NCBI GenBank assembly: GCA_013288395.1
Contig: JABDBV010000008.1
Coordinates: 1-36,766, forward strand
Origin: Gammaproteobacteria bacterium
GTDB taxonomy: Bacteria; Pseudomonadota; Gammaproteobacteria; DSM-16500
Length of the DNA: 36,766 bases
Direction: 5' to 3'
A model generated the notes under the pieces. That model was given only the letters and a program-made list of their open reading frames with translations, did no database searches and had not been told where the DNA came from. Below, in pieces: positions 16,021 to 23,777 of this stretch. The position numbers were made by a program, and so were the translations under genes. Every line of letters begins with the position of its first letter. Position 1 is the stretch's first letter.

Positions 16021-17088
16021 ATGACTAAAACGGACGATGTGTTGTTTAGTGTGCTGCCTGGCCGTGATGGCGATCTTGGTATTATCACATTGAACCGTCC
16101 GAGTGCATTAAATGCGTTGAACCATGCCATGACCAGTGGCATGTATGCGACATTGCGGCAATGGGAAACAGATTCGTCTATAAAAGCTGTGGTTATTTGT
16201 GCGGCGGAAGGACGTGCGTTTTGCGCGGGCGGTGATCTACGTTTAACTTATCAACGTTGTTTGGCGCATGATGCAAACATGACTGAATTTTTTCGCGAAG
16301 AATATTACTTAAACCATTGTATTTATCATTATTCTAAGCCTTATATTGCATTATTGGATGGTATTACCTTTGGTGGTGGTGTTGGCATTTCCATTCATGG
16401 TTCACACCGTATTGCAACGGAGCGCTTATTGTTTGCAATGCCTGAAACTGGCATTGGGTTTTTCCCTGATGTAGGCGGATGTTATTTCTTACCGCGCCTG
16501 CCAGGCTACCTTGGATTTTATTTAGGATTAACAGGTGCACGCATCACGAGTGATGATTGTGTGGCGCTTGGAATAACACAACACAAAGTGCTGCATGATA
16601 CATTGCCAGCTTTAGTAATAGCATTGGCACAACAATCCTTTGGTCGTGATCCGCGCGCGGATGTCTCCCAGGTGATTGAGCAATTCAACGTGCAGGTGAA
16701 TCCATCCGCGTTAATAGAGCAACGTGCTTTGATTGATGATTGTTTTTCATTGGCGACAATGGAAGAAATCCTAAGCGCCTTACAACAAACATCACAACCC
16801 TTTGCAAAAGACACAGCGGCTATTCTTTCTCAAAAATCACCGACTAGTCTCACCGTTTCATTGCGTGCATTACAACAAGGTGCAGAGCTCGATTTTGACG
16901 CTTGTCTGCAACAAGACTATCGTTTGGCTACCCGCTTTTTATTAGGGCATGATTTTCCTGAAGGCATTCGAGCAGTCATTATTGATAAAGACCAAACACC
17001 CCATTGGGAACCTTCTACCTTGAAAGCGGTAGTGGCCACTGACATTCAAAAATATTTTTCCCCGCTAAGCAAGGAATTATTTAAATAA
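16021..17088 (+). CDS. 3-hydroxyisobutyryl-CoA hydrolase (crotonase family)
   Basis: A 355-residue enzyme of the HIBCH type: longer than simple hydratases and with the family blocks AFCAGGDLRLTYQRC, YIALLDGITFGGGVGIS, HGSHRIATERLLFAMPE and TGIGFFPDVGGCYFLPRL. The catalytic glutamate and aspartate are in MPETGIGFFPDVGG. The enzyme hydrolyses 3-hydroxyisobutyryl-CoA in valine breakdown; with the preceding hydratase it would perform two consecutive steps of that pathway. The frame extends back to 15985 inside the hydratase, but ATG 16021 has GGAG upstream and matches the family start. The remaining valine-pathway genes are not in the window. Confidence 0.87.
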   Translation: MTKTDDVLFSVLPGRDGDLGIITLNRPSALNALNHAMTSGMYATLRQWETDSSIKAVVICAAEGRAFCAGGDLRLTYQRCLAHDANMTEFFREEYYLNHCIYHYSKPYIALLDGITFGGGVGISIHGSHRIATERLLFAMPETGIGFFPDVGGCYFLPRLPGYLGFYLGLTGARITSDDCVALGITQHKVLHDTLPALVIALAQQSFGRDPRADVSQVIEQFNVQVNPSALIEQRALIDDCFSLATMEEILSALQQTSQPFAKDTAAILSQKSPTSLTVSLRALQQGAELDFDACLQQDYRLATRFLLGHDFPEGIRAVIIDKDQTPHWEPSTLKAVVATDIQKYFSPLSKELFK

Positions 17089-17197
17089 ATCATTCTGTTA
17101 AGATAGATTTCGGAGGGGGCTGATAGGGGGCTTCACCCAATTAAAAACAGATAGACTATACTGGATTTATAAGCAAAAAAACGAGGAGTAATCCCCT

Positions 17198-17749
17198 ATG
17201 TTAGCCGCCCAGGTAACGATTCGCGATATTCTTTCCACCTCCACTCTCGATTCTCACATCCGCAAACACATTGAAAAATTAAACCGATTCTATGACCGAA
17301 TAAGTAGTTGTAGAGTGGTGGTTGAATTATCTCAAAAACACAAACACCAAGGTAAGTTATACAATGCACGTATTGATATCACTGTTCCTGGCAAGGAATT
17401 GGTGGTCACGCGCAAAATGAGCCAAGACATTTATGTTGCTCTTCGTGATGCGTTTAAAGCCATCGAGCGGCAGCTTGAAGAACATTCCAAGAAACGTCAC
17501 GGTCGTGTGAAATCACATAATGACTCTTTACATGGCCATGTTGCACGGCTGATTTCAAGGGAAGGCTATGGCTTCATTGAAGGAACCGATGGCAATGAAT
17601 ATTATTTTAGTATGACGAATGTCTCTTATCCGCAATTCTCTCAGCTTAACATTGGCGACGCGGTCGAATATTTTGCCGAATCAGAAAGTGAGGGGCGGCA
17701 GGCGCATCATGTGATTCGGGAGCGGCATAATAATCACGAAATAGCATAA
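17198..17749 (+). CDS. ribosome hibernation factor fused to a cold-shock-like domain (HPF-CSD)
   Basis: A 183-residue, two-domain protein. Residues 1 to about 105 form an S30AE/HPF domain (VTIRDILSTSTLDSHIRKHI, beta-strand VVVELSQKH, ARIDITVPGKELVVTRK, DIYVALRDAFKAIERQL), which binds the small ribosomal subunit and inactivates ribosomes. Residues about 112-178 form a cold-shock/OB-like domain (HGHVARLISREGYGFIEG, EYYFSMTNV, GDAVEYF, AHHVI), which binds single-stranded nucleic acid. This differs from the classical long HPF, whose C-terminal domain dimerises ribosomes. ATG 17198 has AGGAG about ten bases upstream. A possible -10 (TATACT, 17157-17162) lies before it. It is probably induced in stationary phase or stress, by analogy with the family. 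Confidence 0.85.
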   Translation: MLAAQVTIRDILSTSTLDSHIRKHIEKLNRFYDRISSCRVVVELSQKHKHQGKLYNARIDITVPGKELVVTRKMSQDIYVALRDAFKAIERQLEEHSKKRHGRVKSHNDSLHGHVARLISREGYGFIEGTDGNEYYFSMTNVSYPQFSQLNIGDAVEYFAESESEGRQAHHVIRERHNNHEIA

Positions 17750-17820
17750 TTATCTTTTGGTCTTGCATTTCCCCCTTCTTCGCATTGATAATCCATCATC
17801 AGCGGATAAGGAGAAGAAAA

Positions 17821-18476
17821 TGCAACTTATTACTCGGTTAAATAATGTTATTTCTGAATTTGATTTATTAAAACACATGTTCTATCAAGCCTGGTCTAGG
17901 GGCGAGTTGAGTAAAGCGTGTTTACAGCGTTATGCGGCTCAGTATTATCATCAGGTTCAATCCTTTCCTCGTTTTGTTTCTCGTGTACATACACATTGCC
18001 CATATATTGAAGCGCGAAAGGTGCTGCTCGAAAATTTAGTAGATGAAGAAATCCATGGCACGGATCACCCCGCATTATGGATGCAATTTGCTGAGGGTTT
18101 AGGATCGCAGCGTGCACAAGTGGTAGATGAAAAACCGTTGGTAGAAACAGACTATATGGTCAATACCTATTATGAATTGGCCGAGGGCGATTGGCGTGAT
18201 GGATTGTGTGCATTATATGCGTATGAATCTCAAGTTCCCGCCGTCTCTGCTTCCAAAATTGATGGGTTGAAAAAATTTTATGGTATTGATGATGAGCGTA
18301 CATTAGCTTTTTTCACGGCGCATCAAGCATACGATGTGGAACATGCAGGACAAGTGGCTAGCTTAATTGAACAATACGTTGAACCAGAGCAGGCAGAACG
18401 CGCAACACGTAAAGCTGCCGCTGCTCTTTGGGGATTCTTAGATGGAATGTGTAAGGTTGAAGGGATTGTTTGTTAG
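17821..18476 (+). CDS. CADD-type (TenA/PqqC-like) 4-aminobenzoate synthase candidate
   Basis: A 218-residue all-helical protein of the heme-oxygenase-like/TenA superfamily, closest in pattern to Chlamydia CADD. CADD makes 4-aminobenzoate for folate in place of PabABC, using one of its own tyrosines as the source. A six-residue di-metal site is visible: E76, H83, E136, H168, D172 and H175, with the same spacing pattern as the CADD ligands. The counterpart of the sacrificed tyrosine is Y22 (HMFYQAW), and the counterpart of the proposed amino-donor lysine is K146 (SASKIDGL). The frame opens at a TTG at 17757, but ATG 17821 follows AAGGAG at a good distance. No pabA, pabB or pabC is in the window. 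The function is inferred from recalled family knowledge. Confidence 0.82.
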
Positions 18477-18512
18477 GTTTTGGGATCTGATGATGTGGGT
18501 TGGGGTGTTATT

Positions 18513-18736
18513 TTGTGTCGTCATATCCCTCTCACCCCTCTCACCCCTCTCACCCCTCATCCGCTCTTTGGGCACCTTCTCCCACAAGGGGAGAAGGCTG
18601 TGTAGTTAGGATTGTGGAGACATATGAGCTTCTAAAACGCTGAAATCCTTCACCTACCTCACTACGCAGCCTTCTCCCCTTGTGGGAGAAGGTGCCCAAA
18701 GGGCGGATGAGGGGTGAGAGGGATATGACAACACAA
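18513..18736. repeat. MITE-like inverted-repeat element, copy 2, with a 9-bp tandem expansion
   Basis: A 224-bp element whose core arms match copy 1 at 12167-12380 (arms begin CACCCCTCATCCG and end GGAGAAGGCTG), with a related loop. The outer arms (TTGTGT, then GTCATATCCCTCTCACCCC) pair with each other but differ from copy 1. The left arm has three tandem units CTCACCCCT (18531-18557), whereas the right arm has one, so the left arm has gained 18 bases. It lies between the convergent 3' ends of the CADD-type gene and the msh operon and may end transcription from both. Confidence 0.88.
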
Positions 18737-18755
18737 TGACAGAAGAGCTTTTAGA

Positions 18756-19157
18756 TTATGTGATCCCCGTCGCGGTAAAGGTTGCGCTGGTAGAACTAGG
18801 CCCTGTCAATGTACAGGTAACAGTGGCACCGACGGCTACGGCTGCCGAGGTAATAGTATAGCCGGTAGGCAGCCCACCCTGTAGTGCAGAGGATACATCA
18901 GTACAATTGGCAACCGCTACACCTAAACTCGCGCTTAAACTTCTGGCTGCGTAATTACTGCCATTTGCAGAGGATAGAGCGCCCGCTACACCGTTGGTAG
19001 CAGCAGTTTGAGCATTAGAAGAAAGACTAATAAATTTTGGTATAGCAACGGCTGCCAAAATACCAATGATGGCGATCACAATGATTAATTCGATTAAGGT
19101 GAAACCAGCCATTTTTTGCTTTTTATTCAGCCTACTGTTTCTCATAAATGCCTTCAT
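18756..19157 (-). CDS. MSHA-like type IV major pilin, paralogue 1
   Basis: A 133-residue prepilin. After a 17-residue basic leader comes the prepilin peptidase site G/FTLIEL with Glu5, then the hydrophobic helix (IIVIAIIGILAAVAIPKF). The small globular head carries two cysteines (VANCTD and VTCTLTG) that likely form a disulfide. It is the last gene of the msh operon. The mature sequence is very similar to the next upstream pilin, above all in ALQGGLPTGYTIT and the C-terminal tail. The start at 19157 has AAGGA ten bases upstream; an internal ATG 12 bases later is also possible. A major subunit role is inferred from size and paralogy. Confidence 0.88.
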   Translation of the reverse strand: MKAFMRNSRLNKKQKMAGFTLIELIIVIAIIGILAAVAIPKFISLSSNAQTAATNGVAGALSSANGSNYAARSLSASLGVAVANCTDVSSALQGGLPTGYTITSAAVAVGATVTCTLTGPSSTSATFTATGIT

Positions 19158-19180
19158 TTTAAAAAATTCCTTGAATAAGA

Positions 19181-19555
19181 TTAGGAAATGCCCGTAGCTG
19201 TGAATGTCGCCGTCGTAGAACTAGGTCCCGTTAACGTGCAAGTGACAGAGATTCCTACTGCAACTGATGCAGCGGTGATCGTGTAGCCAGTCGGTAAGCC
19301 ACCTTGCAATGCACCTGATAGATCAGTGCAATTCGCTACTGGAACGCCAAAAGAAGCGTTGAGTGAGCGTGCGCCATAATTCGTAGTGTTTGCTGAAGCC
19401 AACGCGCCTGCAATAGCATCCGTTGCCGCTGATTGTGCATTAGCGGATAAATTAATAAACCGGGGAATAGCCACTGCAGCAAGAATGCCAATAATAGCAA
19501 TGACGATGACTAACTCGATGAGGGTGAAACCAAATTGCAAACGCTTCCTTTTCAC
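19181..19555 (-). CDS. MSHA-like type IV major pilin, paralogue 2
   Basis: A 124-residue prepilin with a short basic leader (MKRKRLQFG), cleavage site G/FTLIEL, Glu5, the helix VIVIAIIGILAAVAIPRF and a two-cysteine head domain. It is a tandem paralogue of the pilin at 18756-19157, separated by 23 bases. The heads share long identical stretches and differ mainly between residues about 45 and 75 of the preprotein. In Vibrio the mshB/mshA pair occupies a comparable place, so one of the two may be a minor subunit, but here the two are so alike that duplication within this lineage is more likely. Confidence 0.88.
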   Translation of the reverse strand: MKRKRLQFGFTLIELVIVIAIIGILAAVAIPRFINLSANAQSAATDAIAGALASANTTNYGARSLNASFGVPVANCTDLSGALQGGLPTGYTITAASVAVGISVTCTLTGPSSTTATFTATGIS

Positions 19556-19577
19556 AATGCCACCCTTAGTTATCCCT

Positions 19578-20798
19578 CTAATGAGATAAATTTATCATAT
19601 TCCACACAGGTAAATAAACACCTAATGCAATGATTAGTATAAGTCCTGAAACGAGGGCAATGAGTACAGGGCCGATTGTCTCGCTTAAACGCCTTAAATC
19701 ATACTCAATTTCACGACCGTGAAAGTCGGCTATATACTCAAGTGCTGGACTTAGCTCACCACTTCTCTCTCCCACCGATAAAATTTGTGACTCTAATGGT
19801 GAAAACAGCTCAATTTTCGTAATAGCTTGGGTAAAAGGCATGCCGCGTTCGATGGATTCCTGCATATCTGCAATTTGTTTGACAATATAGGCGTTCGTTA
19901 ACGAATTTTTAACTAATTGTAGTCCTTGAGTGACGGAGATACTGGCTGATAAGGTAATAGAGAATAATTGACAAAATCGAATGAGAATTATTCTCTTTAA
20001 GAGTTTTCCTGACAGAGGTATTTTTAACATTATTTTGTCTTTACGGTATTTACCTTCGGGTGTTTTCAGGTAGCGGTACAAAAAGACACCGCCTATAAAA
20101 GATAAAACTAACAGATAAGGCCCAAAGTTTATGACAAAATCAGACATATCAATTAAAAATGTCGTCTGCCAAGGGAGAGAAACCGTTAAATTGGTGTAAA
20201 ACCGTGCGAAAGTGGGAATAACAAATATATTTAATATAATAATAGACGATACGATCGAGACCAAAACAAAAATGGGATAACGAAACGCTTGTTTGATTTG
20301 TTTGACACTGCTGATTTCAAACTCAAGATATTGATATAAGCGTCCAAAAGCGGCACTTAATTGCCCCGTGCTTTCACCAATTTGTACAAGGTTAATGATG
20401 AGTGGTGAAAAGGTTTCTGGAAAATGTTGCATGGAGACGGACAAGCTTTCGCCCTTTTCAAGATGTTCAACTAAGCCATCTAGCGCCGTTCCTAGTCGAA
20501 AACTACGTGTATATTCTCTTAATTGCTTTAAAGCCGTCACCATCGGGACATTCGCTTGGTGTAGTAACTGCATTTGACGGGTGAATACGGCTAACTCTTC
20601 TAAGTAGACGCGATCAGATTGCAGATGATCTTGTAACCTATCCCAAAGGGGGCGTTTTAATTGAACCACATCAATCTGGATGGGAGAAATACCCTCCTTA
20701 ATGAGTTCAGCATTGAGAATATCAATGGATAAGGCTGCACGTTTTCCAACTCGTAGGCGGCCTTCCCTGTCGCGGCCACGATAATCAAATTGAGGCAT
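19578..20798 (-). CDS. mshG: MSHA pilus inner-membrane platform protein MshG (GspF/PilC family)
   Basis: A 406-residue polytopic platform protein. It has the two duplicated GspF cytoplasmic domains (about 65-190 and 265-390, with ELAVFTRQMQLLHQANVPM and ILIRFCQLFSITLSASISV). These are followed by membrane helices near 165-195, 215-240 and 375-400. It couples the MshE motor to pilin extraction from the membrane. The N-terminus MPQFDYRGRDREGRLRVG is typical. It sits 15 bases downstream of mshE in the operon. Confidence 0.92.
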   Translation of the reverse strand: MPQFDYRGRDREGRLRVGKRAALSIDILNAELIKEGISPIQIDVVQLKRPLWDRLQDHLQSDRVYLEELAVFTRQMQLLHQANVPMVTALKQLREYTRSFRLGTALDGLVEHLEKGESLSVSMQHFPETFSPLIINLVQIGESTGQLSAAFGRLYQYLEFEISSVKQIKQAFRYPIFVLVSIVSSIIILNIFVIPTFARFYTNLTVSLPWQTTFLIDMSDFVINFGPYLLVLSFIGGVFLYRYLKTPEGKYRKDKIMLKIPLSGKLLKRIILIRFCQLFSITLSASISVTQGLQLVKNSLTNAYIVKQIADMQESIERGMPFTQAITKIELFSPLESQILSVGERSGELSPALEYIADFHGREIEYDLRRLSETIGPVLIALVSGLILIIALGVYLPVWNMINLSH

Positions 20799-20813
20799 AG
20801 TTGAAGCGCTCCG

Positions 20814-22511
20814 TTATATTTCGCCGGACATGCGAATGATTTCTTGCACGGTCGTGATGCCGCGATCCGCTAACGCTAAACCGGATTGCAGCAGCGATCG
20901 ATACAAGGGTTGCTTCGGTGCCAGTTTATAAAACAGACTGGTGTCATTTTTACGTAATGCGTCTGCTAATTCAGCTGTAATAGGCAATAACTCAAATATG
21001 CCTATACGTCCTCTGTAGCCAGTGTGATGGCAATAGGAACAACCAGCGCCGTGCTTAAAGACGGTTTCAATGGTATTAACATGCTCAACGGATTTGAGCC
21101 ATGTTTTTTCAGAGACGGTCAGTGGATCAGTAGTAATGCATTCATGACAAATTCGACGCACCAAACGCTGTGACATGACGGCACGCAATACGCTGGCAAC
21201 GAGGTAACCTTCCGCACCCATATCAATCAAACGTGTCACACTGCTAAGGGTATCATTCGTATGCAACGTTGCTAGAACCAAATGACCCGTCATGGCGGCA
21301 CGTAGCGAAATTTCCATGGTTTCTTGGTCGCGCAATTCACCAATCATGATGATGTCAGGGTCTTGACGTAAAATGGCGCGTAGAATAGAAGCAAAAGTAA
21401 GATCAATTTTCGGATTGACTTGCACTTGATTGACGCGTGGTAATCGATATTCCACTGGATCTTCAACAGTAATAATTTTGTCTTCGGGTTTATTTAATGT
21501 ATTTAGTGATGCATATAACGTTGTGGTTTTACCGCTACCGGTAGGGCCGACAATGAGAATTAAGCCATAAGAAGCAGTAAGCACTTGGGAATAGTATTGA
21601 TAAATTTCATCAGGCATACCAATTTGGTCTAGTTGTAACAAAATGTCAGTTTGGTTTAAAAGACGCATCACTAATGACTCGCCAAATTGTACAGGGATGG
21701 TAGAGACACGAACATCAAAGTTTTTATTTTTGACAGCTATAGTGAATCGACCATCTTGAGGCAAACGTTTTTCAGCAATATTTAAACCTGACACAAGTTT
21801 AATGCGTTGCACTAAGGCTTGTGTAATCGCCTTTTCCGGTATAATTTGCTCTTGTAAAACGCCATCAACGCGTAAACGAATACGTAAAACATTTAGACCA
21901 GGTTCTATGTGTATATCAGAAGCATTAATTTGAACAGCGTCTTCAAAGATGGAGCGTAGCAAATTAACGACCGGCATATCTTCGGTGGAAAAATCTTGTG
22001 TATCGGAAAAAAGATTAAGGGTGTTTGGTTTTAATTCCGCAGATAATGTTTCAGCAAAGTGAGAAATTTCATCGGCGCGACGATAAATGCTATCGAGTAC
22101 ATACAGTAAATCGTCTTCGCGGATCAGCGCCAAATCAATTTTTCGTTTTAATATACGCTCAATTTCTTCTTGGCCGAGTAAATCATTGGGGTCAACCATG
22201 CCAACTAGAATACTGGTAGCGTTATCTTTCAAAACAATGGCGCGCAAATGCCTTGAATAAAATTCAGGAAGTAATTTGACAGTTTCTTCATTGATGGGAT
22301 AATTTCGGAGATCAATATATGGTATGTGTAATTGTTCGGCTAACAGATGTAATAATTTATCTTCCTCAATAAAACCTAAGTCCACTAAAATTTGGCCGAT
22401 GCGTTTATCCGTTTTGCGTTGCACTTCGAAAGCGGCATTTAATTGCTCCTGTGTTACTAAATGCTGAGCTAACAGCATTTCAGCAATTAAACTTTTTTTT
22501 GGTCTAAGCAT
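20814..22511 (-). CDS. mshE: MSHA pilus extension ATPase MshE (GspE/PilB family)
   Basis: A 565-residue hexameric motor ATPase that drives pilin polymerisation. An N-terminal MshEN domain holds a c-di-GMP-binding motif at residues 37-60: R37-I-G39, G46, L53 and Q60 fit RLGxxLxxxGxxxxxxLxxxLxxQ. The ATPase core has Walker A (GPTGSGKTTT, near 320), an Asp box with RQDPDIIMIGELRD, and a His box. The four-cysteine zinc site (CHEC...CSYC) is also present. The frame opens at 22532, but ATG 22511 has AAGG eight bases before it and overlaps the mshN stop by 8 bases, so it is the likelier start. Binding of c-di-GMP is inferred from the motif. Confidence 0.93.
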   Translation of the reverse strand: MLRPKKSLIAEMLLAQHLVTQEQLNAAFEVQRKTDKRIGQILVDLGFIEEDKLLHLLAEQLHIPYIDLRNYPINEETVKLLPEFYSRHLRAIVLKDNATSILVGMVDPNDLLGQEEIERILKRKIDLALIREDDLLYVLDSIYRRADEISHFAETLSAELKPNTLNLFSDTQDFSTEDMPVVNLLRSIFEDAVQINASDIHIEPGLNVLRIRLRVDGVLQEQIIPEKAITQALVQRIKLVSGLNIAEKRLPQDGRFTIAVKNKNFDVRVSTIPVQFGESLVMRLLNQTDILLQLDQIGMPDEIYQYYSQVLTASYGLILIVGPTGSGKTTTLYASLNTLNKPEDKIITVEDPVEYRLPRVNQVQVNPKIDLTFASILRAILRQDPDIIMIGELRDQETMEISLRAAMTGHLVLATLHTNDTLSSVTRLIDMGAEGYLVASVLRAVMSQRLVRRICHECITTDPLTVSEKTWLKSVEHVNTIETVFKHGAGCSYCHHTGYRGRIGIFELLPITAELADALRKNDTSLFYKLAPKQPLYRSLLQSGLALADRGITTVQEIIRMSGEI

Positions 22512-23760
22512 CCGTGTCACCTTGCAAGACATGCAAACGTTTTTGTAAGTAAGCTAGCGAATCAGCGTTTAAATGGCCTTCAGTAATTGCTTTATTAAAT
22601 GCCTCAACGGCGCCTTGGCGCTGATTTAATTTGTCGAGTGACACGCCTAACCCAAACCACCAATTTCCATTATGCGGATTTAAATCTAATAACTGCTGAT
22701 AGATTTTGATGGCTAACTGATCATGATTGCTGCGCGTGTATAATGCCGCTATAAAGGCGTGATAGTCAGGATTATCAGAAAGCTGGGGTGCCGTATTTTG
22801 TAATAGAGCAATCGCGGCTTTAACTCTTCCTTGAGTAGTGAGTATACGTGCTTTTAATTCGATAAAGGGTGTATAGGTAGGATTTGCAGTTAGACCTTCT
22901 TCAATAATTTTGTTGGCTCTAGTTGGTTGCCCCTGGTCTAGCAAAAGTGCAGTAAGCGAGACGCGCGCATCTTTATGATTAGGGTCTGTTTTGAGCAATT
23001 CCGCCAAGCTGTTTATTGCATAAGAATAGTTGCCACTTTCAGCAGCTTTTAAAGCGACCTGATATTGCTCAAGCAGCAAACTATTCATGGCTTGTGTTTT
23101 GATTGGTATGGAAACAAAGCCATTTTTTACGTGATTCGCCGATGTTTGATATTCAATGGCAACGACTAATTCAGGATTTTTTTCATCCGTATTGAGATTG
23201 ACATATTTGATGGCGGCGCCCGGGTAAAGAGTGATATCAAATTGCGTATCTCCTCTTACTTTTTTCGTAGTAAGCTGTTGAATGGCTGTATTTAAATAGG
23301 TGGTCAAGGGGAGGGTGGACTGTAATTCAGCATGTTCAAGCACAAGATTTAATTTATTATTCATATCATCTGTGTTTAAACGATAAAGAGCGGCATGGTT
23401 TAGAAGAAAAGTTAACTCTGTAATATTGTCTTTTACTTGCAAGGTGACGCCGGTAATTAAAACGGGACTCAATAAGCTAGTGTCAATGGTGGAAGATGGT
23501 TCGAGAGCCTTGGATTGCACAGCAGGTAGGTGCGTGGGAATGGAAAGTTTTTGCTTTGGCTGGTGCATGTATTTGACAGTTGCGGTTATTAAAATCGCTG
23601 CAGCAACGATACCAAATATAATGCCGCTCAGTTTGTAGATGTGTTTAAATAAAAAATAACCATAGGATGGTTTTTCATTGATCAATATGGTGAGAGGCAC
23701 CATATGATGGGGCGATTTACGCTTCTCTAAATCTTTAAGCATGTTATTAATTAAACTCAT
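22504..23760 (-). CDS. mshN: MSHA biogenesis protein MshN, TPR protein
   Basis: A 418-residue protein beginning MSLINNMLKDLEKRKSP, the N-terminus typical of MshN. A single membrane helix follows (about 45-65), then a periplasmic region ending in tetratricopeptide-like repeats (about 220-410: ALKAAESGNYSYAINSL, YQQLLDLNPHNGNWWFGLG and similar). In Vibrio, MshN is needed for MSHA assembly, probably as a scaffold. The frame extends to 23841 into mshM, but the methionine at 23760 matches the family and has AGGAA upstream. Its stop overlaps the mshE start. Confidence 0.87.
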   Translation of the reverse strand: MSLINNMLKDLEKRKSPHHMVPLTILINEKPSYGYFLFKHIYKLSGIIFGIVAAAILITATVKYMHQPKQKLSIPTHLPAVQSKALEPSSTIDTSLLSPVLITGVTLQVKDNITELTFLLNHAALYRLNTDDMNNKLNLVLEHAELQSTLPLTTYLNTAIQQLTTKKVRGDTQFDITLYPGAAIKYVNLNTDEKNPELVVAIEYQTSANHVKNGFVSIPIKTQAMNSLLLEQYQVALKAAESGNYSYAINSLAELLKTDPNHKDARVSLTALLLDQGQPTRANKIIEEGLTANPTYTPFIELKARILTTQGRVKAAIALLQNTAPQLSDNPDYHAFIAALYTRSNHDQLAIKIYQQLLDLNPHNGNWWFGLGVSLDKLNQRQGAVEAFNKAITEGHLNADSLAYLQKRLHVLQGDTDA

Positions 23761-23777
23761 TATACAATGTTTCCTGC

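Noticed and set aside
18531-18560. Short tandem repeats as a possible CRISPR array
   Set aside because: The unit is only 9 bp, has no spacers, and no cas genes are present; it is a slippage expansion in a repeat arm.
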